35,239 nt of DNA from Bacteroidaceae bacterium (lineage in GTDB: Bacteria > Bacteroidota > Bacteroidia > Bacteroidales > Bacteroidaceae): positions 1 to 35,239 of the forward strand of contig BLLV01000108.1 of assembly GCA_011959205.1 (NCBI GenBank). The letters run 5' to 3'. The notes beneath the pieces are model-generated. The model was given only the letters and a program-made list of their open reading frames with translations. It was not told the origin of the DNA and ran no database searches. Below are positions 1 through 8,402 of the stretch, piece after piece. Each line of letters begins with the position of its first letter. Positions within the stretch are counted from its first letter, which is position 1. The translations under genes were made by a program, and so were the position numbers.

Positions 1-49
1 CACGTGATTTGTAATCTCGGGGTCGTTGGTTCGAATCCGACAAGAGGCT
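1..49 (+). tRNA. tRNA-Thr (TGT), 3' part only
   Basis: The window opens inside a tRNA. The anticodon loop TTTGTAA at about 8-14 gives anticodon TGT, so the tRNA reads threonine codon ACA. The anticodon stem CGTGA/TCTCG has one U-U mismatch. The T arm is clear: stem GTTGG (25-29) with CCGAC (37-41) around the loop TTCGAAT. It is followed by the 3' acceptor strand AAGAGGC and a T discriminator. CCA is not encoded. The 5' half lies outside the window, so the acceptor pairing cannot be checked. Confidence 0.88.
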
Positions 50-52
50 CAA

Positions 53-97
53 GAAAAGCGAGAAGGACGAAGAGATCTTCATTCTTCTCGCTTTTTT
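53..97 (+). terminator. Rho-independent terminator of the tRNA-Thr transcript
   Basis: A long hairpin pairs AAAAGCGAGAAG (about 54-65) with CTTCTCGCTTTT (about 85-96). The inner sequence GAAGAGATCTTC folds again, and the right arm runs into a T tract. It starts only a few bases after the tRNA, so it most likely ends that transcript. Confidence 0.85.
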
Positions 98-99
98 AT

Positions 100-107
100 T
101 ATATTTG
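100..107 (+). promoter_or_regulatory. Candidate -7 promoter element for the helicase
   Basis: TATATTTG fits the Bacteroidota -7 consensus TAnnTTTG. It lies in the tail of the tRNA terminator, 53 bp before the helicase ATG. No good -33 TTTG is visible. The short inverted repeat GGTTG-GTA-CAACC at 125-137, between this element and the ATG, could be an operator; that is inference. Confidence 0.45.
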
Positions 108-159
108 CGTTACTTTAGTTTTAAGGTTGGTACAACCGTTATTTAAGAGTTCTTTTGTT

Positions 160-2577
160 ATGGTAGAGTCACAGATTGCGGCTAGAGCATTGCCGTCCAA
201 ATGCCGTGAAGCGGTAAAAGTCCTTTTACAGGAAGTGTACGGATATGAAGAATTCCGTAATTTAGAAGTTTATGATGACTTGTTCAAAGGTAAGGAGAAA
301 TTGCAATTGTCTCAAGGGCAATTGATTGAGGAAGTCATCATGGAAGCCGAAAAAGGGATCAAGGGTGATTCGTCTGCTCATAATTTGCTCCTGACTGCTC
401 CGACAGGAGCCGGAAAATCATTGTTGTTTCAGCTCCCTGCCATTTATCTGGGCAATGAATATAAGCTTCTTACCCTTGTGATTTCTCCGCTGAAAGCGTT
501 GATCGTAGATCAGGTTGAGGCATTGCAGGAGTTAGGGTATGAACGTGTGGCGTATGCTTCGTCCGATCTTTCACCTGAGCAAAAGAACGAAGTATATCGT
601 CGTGTCCGTGAAGGGGAGGTTGATCTCTTCTACCTCTCTCCTGAATTGTTGCTGGCGTATGATATCAGTTATTTCATTGGCGAGCGCCGCATCGGGCTGG
701 TAGTTGTTGACGAGGCTCATACCGTGACCACTTGGGGTAAAGAGTTCCGGGTGGATTATTGGTTTCTAGGGCGTCATTTGGAAGCTTTAAAGCATGCTTT
801 GGGATATGTATTCCCTGTTTTTGCATTGACGGCCACTGCTGTGTGGAATCCCGAAGGCGGGAACGATATGATATTTGATACCATCCGGTCGTTGCATCTT
901 GCTCCGTGTGCCTTGTATGTGGGCACGGTGAAGCGTGAAAATATAGGCTTTGACATTGCCGCTATGACCATAGAGGAGGGGGAGACCTACGATAAGGCCA
1001 AGCAACGTACAGTCTCCGCCCGGGTGGAGGATTTTCTGGACGGGCATAAGACTATCATTTATTATCCTTTTGCCGGAGGCATTGACATGAAAATGAAGAC
1101 TTGGGTGTATCCGGCTAACTGGCATTGGGTGGCATCTTACTATGGCAAAAAGGACAAAGAGCAGAAAGCCGAAATCATACAAGCTTTTAAGGAGGATGAG
1201 AAAAAGATAATCATTGCGACGAAAGCTTTCGGTATGGGCGTGGATATCAGCGACATTGACCGTGTGTATCATGTGGCTCCATCCAGTACCTTTGTCGATT
1301 ATATTCAGGAGATTGGTCGTGCGGCCCGTGACAAGAACATTACCGGTGTGGCGGCTACAGACTTTAATGAACGCGACTTTTATTATATGAAACGCCTGCA
1401 TTCTGCGGGTGCCATTTCCCAGGAACAGTTGGGGATGATTCTGAAGAAAGTTTGGGAAATATATCTGATGAAAGGTTGCAGTGATGAAATGCAGATGTCT
1501 TTATCCGATTTTGAATTTGCAGTGAAGCTGCCTCGTAAAAAGAACAAGCTGGAATATGAATCGGATTTGGAGCAAGTCATCAAGACGGCTTTGCTATGGA
1601 TCGAAGAGGACTTGGGTTTCCGGCACGGTGGTTCTCCTGTTGAAATCAAATCGCAGACGCTGTTTGCCGATGGCTATGTGCAGGAAAAGACGGGTGATGC
1701 CGCTTTCCGTCAAAAATACAAGCAGTACATGGTTCCCGTGAAAGGGGTTGAAGGAGTCTATAAGGTGGCTTTTGAGTCTTTGTGGGAGAATTGTTTCTCG
1801 GAGATGGGATACCGTGAGTTTAAGCGCGATTTATACAATGGAAATCTCTTTGAGGGAGTTCGTGCGGCGGCTGTGGGTAAGCATGATGTCTTGTTAAAAG
1901 AGAGCGCGGCGGATATCTGCTCCAAGCTGGCAAGCCTTTTGAAGAGTTTGAAAGACTTGCTGACGGTGAGTCTGTATGGTAATAAAGGAAAGTTCGAGGA
2001 GGACGATTTGCGTAGCATTTTTGCGGCGTATGATATGGATGTTCCTTCTGCCAAGCGTTTTATCACTTCGTTGCTGGAGTCCAGGGTAGAGGAGGGCAGA
2101 AGTGTGAGTTACATCACCAGTGCCAAGAAGAAAGATGAGGACAAGCTGATCTTTACCGTTACCCGTGGTTTTGATTTGTTGCTTTCCCGTTACCAGAAGC
2201 TGTGCACCCAGCGTATCACAGGAAAGAAGGGAGACCGGCTGTTGTTCTATGTCACTCCGTTCTCCGATCTCAATATGCTGCTCAACTTGCTGTCTATGCT
2301 CAATGTGGTGGACTTTACCGTAGAAGGAGGCGTTCCTTCCGTAGGGGTGCGTGTCCGTGATGCGGAGATATTGAAAAAGGAAGCCGCTTCGGGAGACTAC
2401 CGGAACCAAGTATTGGAAAATAATGAGAAGATTTTTCAGGAACAGATAGAGCTGTTCCGGCTGTTCTTTGGCAATACGAAGTTAAGTGACGAGCAGCGAT
2501 GGGAGTTTATAGAGGATTATTTCACGGGGATGAGTTTGGAGGGATTGAAAGAAAAATATTCTTGTGTTGTGGAATGA
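160..2577 (+). CDS. RecQ-like DEAH-box DNA helicase, divergent, 805 aa
   Basis: This is a superfamily 2 DNA helicase of the RecQ type. The frame stays open back into the tRNA, but the first ATG outside the tRNA and terminator is at 160, giving 805 residues. Motifs seen: Walker A TAPTGAGKS at about 79-87, DEAH at about 184-187 followed by the RecQ-like WGKEFRVDY, TAT at about 224-226, and motif VI QEIGRAAR at about 383-390. After the helicase core there is no cysteine cluster like the RecQ zinc domain. Instead there are about 400 residues of unrecognised C-terminal sequence. It stands alone on this strand, directly behind tRNA-Thr. It could be a repair helicase or part of a defence or mobile module whose partner lies outside the window; the sequence does not decide this. 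Confidence 0.85.
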   Translation: MVESQIAARALPSKCREAVKVLLQEVYGYEEFRNLEVYDDLFKGKEKLQLSQGQLIEEVIMEAEKGIKGDSSAHNLLLTAPTGAGKSLLFQLPAIYLGNEYKLLTLVISPLKALIVDQVEALQELGYERVAYASSDLSPEQKNEVYRRVREGEVDLFYLSPELLLAYDISYFIGERRIGLVVVDEAHTVTTWGKEFRVDYWFLGRHLEALKHALGYVFPVFALTATAVWNPEGGNDMIFDTIRSLHLAPCALYVGTVKRENIGFDIAAMTIEEGETYDKAKQRTVSARVEDFLDGHKTIIYYPFAGGIDMKMKTWVYPANWHWVASYYGKKDKEQKAEIIQAFKEDEKKIIIATKAFGMGVDISDIDRVYHVAPSSTFVDYIQEIGRAARDKNITGVAATDFNERDFYYMKRLHSAGAISQEQLGMILKKVWEIYLMKGCSDEMQMSLSDFEFAVKLPRKKNKLEYESDLEQVIKTALLWIEEDLGFRHGGSPVEIKSQTLFADGYVQEKTGDAAFRQKYKQYMVPVKGVEGVYKVAFESLWENCFSEMGYREFKRDLYNGNLFEGVRAAAVGKHDVLLKESAADICSKLASLLKSLKDLLTVSLYGNKGKFEEDDLRSIFAAYDMDVPSAKRFITSLLESRVEEGRSVSYITSAKKKDEDKLIFTVTRGFDLLLSRYQKLCTQRITGKKGDRLLFYVTPFSDLNMLLNLLSMLNVVDFTVEGGVPSVGVRVRDAEILKKEAASGDYRNQVLENNEKIFQEQIELFRLFFGNTKLSDEQRWEFIEDYFTGMSLEGLKEKYSCVVE

Positions 2578-3105
2578 CAGCCGTAAGGGCTGTATATTTC
2601 CATAAAGCTTTTCTTCGATCAACTTAATCACAAGAGGCCGATTCCTCTTGTGATTTACGAAACTTTTTGCTGCCGCTTTTTTCTTACAGGCTTGTGCCGG
2701 AAGAATACAAACCATGAAAATGATCAAGGGCACGGGTAAAGGAATCTGGTTGAAATAGCGTTCAAGATATGAATCCTTTCCGCCAGGCAATGGTATGGAC
2801 TCTTTTTTGTACTTTGGAACAAATTGAGGATGATATTCCGGAAACAGGTACCGGGCCTTTTCAATTAGTTCCGATTTCATGGACGGAGATGGATATTGAC
2901 GGGTGCGTTTGCTGTGCATAATGGTTCTGTTTTTTCGGTTAAACAACTTTTCTGCAAGAATGCGGCGGGTAAGCCAGGCGGTTTCTTGGAACATGCTATG
3001 CCTTGTTTGCCGAACATACCGGCTCTGTTCGTCGTACGTGCTATGCTTGTTCTCCGGAAAGTGCCGCCTTGTCCGTTGCATCCTCTTGCTGCTGCAAAGA
3101 TGCAA
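2482..3105 (-). CDS. Doubtful hypothetical ORF or gene remnant, convergent with the helicase
   Basis: An open frame of up to 207 codons runs opposite the helicase and overlaps its last 96 bp. An internal ATG at 2919 would give a 145-residue product with a more protein-like middle, including the stretch ELIEKARYLFPEYHPQF. The rest is arginine-rich or low in complexity, and it crosses the 12-bp hairpin at 2626-2655. I recognise no family. It may be a real small gene, a decayed gene of a mobile element, or chance. Confidence 0.18.
   Translation of the reverse strand: MHLCSSKRMQRTRRHFPENKHSTYDEQSRYVRQTRHSMFQETAWLTRRILAEKLFNRKNRTIMHSKRTRQYPSPSMKSELIEKARYLFPEYHPQFVPKYKKESIPLPGGKDSYLERYFNQIPLPVPLIIFMVCILPAQACKKKAAAKSFVNHKRNRPLVIKLIEEKLYGNIQPLRLSFHNTRIFFFQSLQTHPREIILYKLPSLLVT
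2626..2655. repeat. Perfect 12-bp inverted repeat
   Basis: AATCACAAGAGG and CCTCTTGTGATT flank a 6-base loop, CCGATT. The pairing is perfect, but neither side has a T tract as long as a classical terminator. It lies 48 bp after the helicase stop and could stabilise or end transcripts from either side. Confidence 0.6.
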
Positions 3106-3120
3106 CCCGGCAAAATCGCA

Positions 3121-3150
3121 GTGTCCGTTTATGCCCGTTTGTGTCCGTTT
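3121..3150. repeat. Three tandem 10-bp phased repeats ending in CCGTTT
   Basis: GTGTCCGTTT, ATGCCCGTTT and GTGTCCGTTT follow each other without a gap. Each is 10 bp, about one helical turn, so the CCGTTT cores face the same side of the DNA. This is the layout of a protein-binding array such as an iteron or operator. It lies 51 bp before the large inverted repeat. The function is unknown. Confidence 0.5.
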
Positions 3151-3201
3151 AGCAGAAAAAAGCTGTGATGTGACAACTATCGGCCTTTTTCCAGTGCAGT
3201 T

Positions 3202-3332
3202 CTGTGGAGGATATGGAGGATTATTTTATAACTTATATAATATAATACTTATATACTCTTTTCCTTTAAAGGGAAGTACTGTTTATCTTGTATATATAAA
3301 AGTTATGAATATATCCTCCATATCCTCCACAG
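3202..3332. repeat. 131-bp inverted-repeat element
   Basis: The left end CTGTGGAGGATATGGAGGAT (3202-3221) is repeated perfectly inverted at 3313-3332. Pairing goes on inward to about 3239 and 3295 with roughly five mismatches, so the arms are about 38 bp. The A+T-rich centre of about 55 bp holds the palindrome CCTTTAAAGG. There is no coding sequence and no obvious target-site duplication. The form resembles a miniature inverted-repeat element or a large regulatory hairpin; which one is not known. Confidence 0.7.
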
Positions 3333-3747
3333 GCCAGAAGAATGCAGATGCGGTACGGTGGTTCCAGAATGCTGGAAATGTTTAAAATTATTAGGTGAAA
3401 AGCAACTGTTTATCATAGACCTTTGTTGTGGTATGGTTGGAATTCTTTATTGATCGTTGCTTTATGCTTGTATTTTCCTTGCATCAAATCTTTCTGGCCG
3501 GTAGGGAGTAGTATGTTATATGGTGCTATTACTTTCTTGTGAGGGGTTGCTTTTGAAATAAGTTTCTTCTATTCTGAAAATTTTTTCCTGTTTAGGAATA
3601 TGTTCAGGCCGAATCTATGCGGGGTGTGCATATCATAAGGTCTACTAATTCTATGTTCTGTAACATGAATATGGTACATTTTTCTTTTTTTGCAGTACTT
3701 TTATTGTAAATTCTATCATTAAATTCTTTTTCTATCATTGATTTTTG

Positions 3748-3755
3748 TACTTTTG
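3748..3755 (+). promoter_or_regulatory. Candidate -7 promoter element of the V-ATPase operon
   Basis: TACTTTTG matches TAnnTTTG. Transcription would start near 3762, about 60 bases before the first gene. The -33 region is T-rich but not a clear TTTG. It is the only good candidate found before the operon. Confidence 0.6.
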
Positions 3756-3820
3756 GGCTATTCTTTTTGAATTTATTGAAGAAAGAAAGTGTTAAACTCA
3801 AAAAAATATCTTCTAAGAAT

Positions 3821-4411
3821 ATGGAAAATAAAATTCAGGAGCTTACCGATAAGATTTATCGTGAAGGTGTGGAAAAAGGAAACGAAGAAGCACAGCGACT
3901 TATCAGTAGTGCTCGCGATGAAGCAGCAAAGATTGTAGAGGATGCCCGTAAGGAAGCTGAGTCTATTCTCGCTGTGGCTCGGAAGTCGGCCAAGGAAACT
4001 GCCGAAAACACACAATCAGAAATTAAATTGTTTGCCGGACAAGCAGTAAATGCATTGAAGACCGAAATAGCTACCTTGTTGACCAACGAGGTGGTCAGTG
4101 AAAGTGTGAAAGGATTTGTGGCAGATAAGGAGTATCTGAATAAATTTATTGTTTCATTAGCTGCCCAATGGTCTGCCAGCGAATCTATCGTGATCTCTAC
4201 CGTAGATGCCGAAGGACTTAAGAAATATTTTGCAGCGAACGCAAAAGCTTTGTTGGATAAAGGAGTGAGAATAGAACAAGTGAACGGAACAAAATCACTC
4301 TTTACTATCTCACCGGCTGACGGCTCTTACAAAGTGAACTTCGGTGAAGAGGAATTTGAAAATTACTTCAAGGATTTTCTTCGTCCTCAATTAGTAGAAA
4401 TGTTGTTTTAA
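3821..4411 (+). CDS. ntpE: V-type ATPase subunit E (peripheral stalk)
   Basis: Subunit E forms the peripheral stalk that ties the catalytic head to the membrane part of a V/A-type ATPase. The frame opens at 3767, but that start lies right behind the predicted transcription start. The ATG at 3821 begins MENKIQEL, the usual kind of E-subunit start, and gives 196 residues, close to the family norm. The first 90 residues are a charged, alanine-rich helix with repeats such as ARDEAAKIVEDARKEAE, as expected for a coiled-coil stalk. The rest is a compact mixed domain. It is the first gene of the operon, 9 bases before the DUF2764 gene. Confidence 0.88.
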   Translation: MENKIQELTDKIYREGVEKGNEEAQRLISSARDEAAKIVEDARKEAESILAVARKSAKETAENTQSEIKLFAGQAVNALKTEIATLLTNEVVSESVKGFVADKEYLNKFIVSLAAQWSASESIVISTVDAEGLKKYFAANAKALLDKGVRIEQVNGTKSLFTISPADGSYKVNFGEEEFENYFKDFLRPQLVEMLF

Positions 4412-4420
4412 AACGGAACT

Positions 4421-5257
4421 ATGACAAATTATTATTGCCTGGTAGCCGGTTTGCCGGATCTTTCGTTGGAGGATGGCAAGCTGAACTATACAGTGGCCAA
4501 TTTTAAATCGGAAATCTATTCGGAATTATCGGAAAAGGATAAGAAGTTAATAGACTTGTTCTATCTGAAATTCGATAATGCTAACCTGTTGAAACTGCTG
4601 AAAGATAAGGAAGCAGCGACCGATTTTGAGGGGAATTATTCTCAGAATGAGTTGTTGGCGCTTATCAATTCGGTGCGTGAAGGCGATGCTCCGGATAAGA
4701 GATATCCATCTTATCTTTATGAATTTATTACTGCTTATTTGGCTCTTTCCACAGAGGAACTTTATCGTGCGGAAGATATGTTGTCTGCCTATTATTATGC
4801 GTATGCCATGAACTGTGGTAATCAATTTGTTTCCTCCTGGTTTGAATTTAATCTGAATATCAATAATATTCTGGCCGCCTTAGCTGCACGTAAATATAAA
4901 ATGGACGTGTCTCAGGTAGTAGTGGGCAAGACGGATGTGAGTGAGATGATCCGTACATCGAATGCCCGAGATTTCGGTTTGACCGAGATGCTGGAATATT
5001 TTGAGCCGGTACTCCGTATCAGCGAGATTGAAGAGTTAGTGGAAAGGGAAAAGAAGATAGATTTGTTGAAATGGAACTGGATGGAAGACGCTGTCTTCTT
5101 CAACTATTTTACAGTGGAGAGGATTTTCGTGTTCTTGTTGAAACTGGAAATGATTGGCCGTTGGATTTCTATGGATAAGGAAAAGGGAAGCGAACTGTTC
5201 CGTCAGATTATTGACAAACTGAAGGACGAAATACAGATTCCCGCAGAATTCAGATAA
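4421..5257 (+). CDS. DUF2764 family protein of the V-ATPase operon; possible subunit C/d analogue
   Basis: This 278-residue protein has no assigned function. DUF2764 proteins are known from Bacteroidota V-ATPase operons. The gene sits between subunits E and A, where other bacteria place subunit C (NtpC, subunit d), and no ordinary subunit C is present here. It is rich in helix, and two segments recall subunit C: LNINNILAALAARKYKMD (from about residue 144), and a C-terminal part where NYFTVERIFVFLLKLEMI precedes the last helix. From this I infer a divergent subunit-C-like role, linking the central stalk to the proteolipid ring. No signal peptide or membrane segment is seen. Confidence 0.8.
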   Translation: MTNYYCLVAGLPDLSLEDGKLNYTVANFKSEIYSELSEKDKKLIDLFYLKFDNANLLKLLKDKEAATDFEGNYSQNELLALINSVREGDAPDKRYPSYLYEFITAYLALSTEELYRAEDMLSAYYYAYAMNCGNQFVSSWFEFNLNINNILAALAARKYKMDVSQVVVGKTDVSEMIRTSNARDFGLTEMLEYFEPVLRISEIEELVEREKKIDLLKWNWMEDAVFFNYFTVERIFVFLLKLEMIGRWISMDKEKGSELFRQIIDKLKDEIQIPAEFR

Positions 5258-5275
5258 TAAACAGATTAAAGATAT

Positions 5276-7030
5276 ATGGCAACAAAAGGAACTGTTAGTG
5301 GCGTAATAGCCAACATGGTTACTCTTACCGTTGACGGGCCGGTGGCACAGAATGAGATTTGCTACATTCTGACTGGCGGAGACCGATTGATGGCAGAGGT
5401 TATTAAGGTGGTAGGCAGCAATGTGTATGTGCAGGTGTTTGAAAGTACACGTGGATTGAAAGTGGGTGCTGAAGCCGAATTTACGGGACACATGCTTGAA
5501 GTGACTCTAGGTCCGGGTATGTTGTCTAAAAATTATGATGGTCTGCAAAACGACCTTGATAAAATGGACGGAGTGTTCCTGAAACGCGGACAATACACAT
5601 ATCCATTGGATAAAGAAAAAGTGTGGCATTTTGTACCGTTGGTGAAGGTGGGCGATGAAGTCGGTCCGTCGGCCTGGCTGGGTCAGGTGGATGAGAACTT
5701 CCAACCGTTGAAGATTATGGTACCGTTTCAGATGACAGGTACTTATAAAGTGAAATCTATTGTTCCTGAAGGTGATTATACTATTGAGGATACTGTAGTG
5801 GTTCTGACGGACAGAGAAGGAAAAGATACTCCGGTAAACATGATTCAGAAGTGGCCGGTAAAGAAGGCAATGACTAATTATAAGGAAAAGCCGCGTCCTT
5901 ATAAATTATTGGAAACCGGTGTCCGTGTCATTGATACGGTGAACCCCATTGTAGAGGGGGGAACGGGATTTATTCCCGGTCCGTTCGGTACAGGGAAAAC
6001 GGTGCTTCAGCATGCCATCTCCAAGCAGGCGGAAGCGGATATTGTAATTATCGCTGCTTGTGGTGAACGTGCGAATGAGGTGGTGGAAATCTTTACGGAG
6101 TTCCCCGAACTGGTAGACCCGCATACAGGACGTAAGCTGATGGAACGTACTATCATTATAGCCAATACCTCGAACATGCCGGTGGCCGCCCGTGAAGCGT
6201 CTGTGTACACGGCTATGACCCTTTCCGAATATTATCGTGCCATGGGGTTGAAAGTCTTGCTGATGGCCGATTCTACTTCCCGTTGGGCGCAGGCCTTGCG
6301 TGAGATGTCCAACCGTATGGAAGAGTTGCCTGGCCCGGATGCATTCCCGATGGATATTTCGGCTATTATCTCCAATTTCTACGGACGTGCGGGATATGTG
6401 CATCTGAATAATGGTGAAACCGGTTCCATTACTTTTATCGGTACCGTGTCTCCGGCAGGTGGTAACTTGAAGGAGCCTGTAACCGAGAACACCAAGAAGG
6501 TGGCCCGTTGTTTCTATGCTCTGGAGCAGGAACGTGCTGACAGAAAGCGTTATCCGGCTGTGAACCCGATTGACTCTTATTCAAAATACCTGGAATATCC
6601 TGAATTTGAGGAATATATCGCCAAACGTATTAATGGCGAATGGATTGGTAAGGTGAACGAAATCAAGACAAGATTGTTGCGTGGTAAGGAAATTGCCGAA
6701 CAGATTAATATCTTGGGTGATGACGGTGTGCCTGTAGAATATCATGTAATCTTTTGGAAATCAGAATTGATTGATTTTGTGATTCTGCAACAGGATGCTT
6801 TTGATGAAGTGGATTCAGTGACTCCGATGGAACGTCAGGAGGAGATCTTGAATATGGTAATCGATATCTGCCATACGGAATTCGAGTTTGATGCTTTCAT
6901 TGAGGTGATGGATTACTTCAAGAAGATGATCAACCTTTGCAAACAGATGAACTATGCTAAATATAAATCTGAGCAGTATGAGGATTTCAAGAAGCAGTTA
7001 CAGGAATTGGTTGCCGAGAGAAGTGTCTGA
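5276..7030 (+). CDS. ntpA: V-type ATPase catalytic subunit A
   Basis: The catalytic subunit of the V1 head hydrolyses or makes ATP in alternation with subunit B. It has 584 residues, normal for the family. The N-terminal beta barrel is followed by the A-subunit insertion at about 100-190 and the P-loop GPFGTGKT at 235-242. Further on come the GERxNE motif (CGERANEV) and the segment SRWAQALREMS. The start ATG lies 18 bases after the DUF2764 stop. The gap to ntpB is about 35 A+T-rich bases. Confidence 0.97.
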   Translation: MATKGTVSGVIANMVTLTVDGPVAQNEICYILTGGDRLMAEVIKVVGSNVYVQVFESTRGLKVGAEAEFTGHMLEVTLGPGMLSKNYDGLQNDLDKMDGVFLKRGQYTYPLDKEKVWHFVPLVKVGDEVGPSAWLGQVDENFQPLKIMVPFQMTGTYKVKSIVPEGDYTIEDTVVVLTDREGKDTPVNMIQKWPVKKAMTNYKEKPRPYKLLETGVRVIDTVNPIVEGGTGFIPGPFGTGKTVLQHAISKQAEADIVIIAACGERANEVVEIFTEFPELVDPHTGRKLMERTIIIANTSNMPVAAREASVYTAMTLSEYYRAMGLKVLLMADSTSRWAQALREMSNRMEELPGPDAFPMDISAIISNFYGRAGYVHLNNGETGSITFIGTVSPAGGNLKEPVTENTKKVARCFYALEQERADRKRYPAVNPIDSYSKYLEYPEFEEYIAKRINGEWIGKVNEIKTRLLRGKEIAEQINILGDDGVPVEYHVIFWKSELIDFVILQQDAFDEVDSVTPMERQEEILNMVIDICHTEFEFDAFIEVMDYFKKMINLCKQMNYAKYKSEQYEDFKKQLQELVAERSV

Positions 7031-7065
7031 TTTTAATTTTTAATTTTAATTTATAATGAGTAGAG

Positions 7066-8388
7066 ATGGCAACAAAAGCATTTCAAAAGATATATACTAA
7101 GATTAGCCAGATTACCAAGGCAACCTGTTCGCTGAAAGCGTCAGGAGTGGGCTATGATGAGCTGGCAATGGTTAATGGAAAGCTAGCTCAGGTGGTAAAA
7201 ATCATGGGTGATGAAGTGACTTTGCAGGTGTTCGAGGGTACGGAAGGTATCCCGACCAATGCCGAAGTCGTATTCTTGGGCAAGTCGCCTGCACTGAAGG
7301 TGAGCGAGCAGTTGGCCGGACGTTTCTTCAACGCTTTTGGTGATCCGATTGATGGGGGACCGGAAATTGAGGGACAGGAAGTGCCTATCGGCGGCCCGTC
7401 TGTGAATCCGGTTCGCCGTAAACAGCCGTCGGAACTGATTGCGACCGGTATTGCCGGTATCGACTTGAACAATACGTTGGTATCAGGACAGAAGATTCCT
7501 TTTTTTGCTGACCCTGACCAGCCGTTCAATCAAGTGATGGCCAATGTGGCATTGCGTGCCGAAACCGACAAGATCATCTTGGGCGGTATGGGTATGACCA
7601 ATGACGACTATCTGTATTTTAAGAATGTATTCTCTAATGCCGGTGCGCTCGACCGTATCATCAGTTTCGTGAATACTACGGAGAATCCCCCGGTAGAACG
7701 TCTGTTGATTCCGGATATGGCGCTGACGGCTGCTGAATATTTTGCAGTGGAACACAACCAGAAAGTACTGGTGTTGTTGACAGATATGACCAGTTACGCT
7801 GATGCGTTAGCTATTGTGTCTAACCGTATGGATCAGATTCCTTCCAAGGACTCTATGCCGGGATCTCTTTATTCGGATTTGGCGAAGATTTATGAAAAAG
7901 CGGTACAATTCCCTGCAGGTGGTTCAATCACTATTATTGCGGTGACTACCTTGAGTGGCGGTGACATTACGCATGCCGTTCCTGATAATACGGGTTATAT
8001 CACTGAAGGCCAGTTATTCCTGCGTCGTGATAGTGATATTGGTAAGGTTATCGTGGATCCGTTCCGTTCGTTGTCCCGTTTGAAACAGTTGGTGAGTGGT
8101 AAGAAAACCCGTAAGGATCATCCTCAGGTGATGAATGCTGCCGTACGTTTGTATGCCGATGCTGCCAATGCCAAAACTAAGATGGAAAACGGTTTCGACC
8201 TGACCAACTATGACGAACGTACTTTGGCATTTGCCAAGGATTATGCCAATCAATTGCTGGCTATTGACGTGAATCTGGATACTACTGAAATGCTGGATGT
8301 TACATGGGGATTGTTCAGCAAATACTTTAAGCCGGAAGAAGTCAATATAAAGAAAGAATTGGTTGATCAGCATTGGAAAAAACAATAA
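7066..8388 (+). CDS. ntpB: V-type ATPase subunit B
   Basis: The non-catalytic nucleotide-site partner of subunit A in the V1 head; 440 residues, slightly short of the usual 460. The N-terminal region has the family segments YDELAMVNG and GRFFNAFGDPIDGGP. The P-loop position reads KIILGGMGMT instead of a working GKT loop, as expected for a non-catalytic subunit. The Arg-containing SNRMDQIPSKDSMPGSLYSD segment follows. It is 14 bases from ntpD. Confidence 0.97.
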   Translation: MATKAFQKIYTKISQITKATCSLKASGVGYDELAMVNGKLAQVVKIMGDEVTLQVFEGTEGIPTNAEVVFLGKSPALKVSEQLAGRFFNAFGDPIDGGPEIEGQEVPIGGPSVNPVRRKQPSELIATGIAGIDLNNTLVSGQKIPFFADPDQPFNQVMANVALRAETDKIILGGMGMTNDDYLYFKNVFSNAGALDRIISFVNTTENPPVERLLIPDMALTAAEYFAVEHNQKVLVLLTDMTSYADALAIVSNRMDQIPSKDSMPGSLYSDLAKIYEKAVQFPAGGSITIIAVTTLSGGDITHAVPDNTGYITEGQLFLRRDSDIGKVIVDPFRSLSRLKQLVSGKKTRKDHPQVMNAAVRLYADAANAKTKMENGFDLTNYDERTLAFAKDYANQLLAIDVNLDTTEMLDVTWGLFSKYFKPEEVNIKKELVDQHWKKQ

Positions 8389-8402
8389 ATTGATGAAGAA
8401 AC

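Larger units (their letters stand above)
2578..3747. other. Gene-poor intergenic region with several palindromes
   Basis: About 1.2 kb separates the helicase from the V-ATPase promoter, and no convincing gene was seen. It holds a 6-bp hairpin ACAGCC/GGCTGT at 2577-2593, directly after the helicase stop, which may end its transcript. It also holds the 12-bp hairpin, phased repeats and 131-bp inverted repeat listed separately, and a small TTCCAG/CTGGAA palindrome at 3362-3377. On the minus strand CATCTTTGC (complement of about 3096-3104) vaguely resembles a -7 element. From 3380 to 3747 the sequence is A+T-rich with nothing recognisable. The region may be the remnant of a lost element. Confidence 0.6.

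Noticed and set aside
4..159. N-terminal extension of the helicase frame
   Set aside because: It starts inside tRNA-Thr and crosses the terminator; the ATG at 160 is the first plausible start.
2896..3385. Plus-strand frames of 90 and 160 codons in the gene-poor region
   Set aside because: Low-complexity, cysteine-rich translation that crosses the phased repeats and the inverted repeat; no family resemblance.
3344..3400. 18-codon plus-strand ORF beside the inverted repeat
   Set aside because: Too short, no ribosome site, and no sign of conservation can be judged from one sequence.
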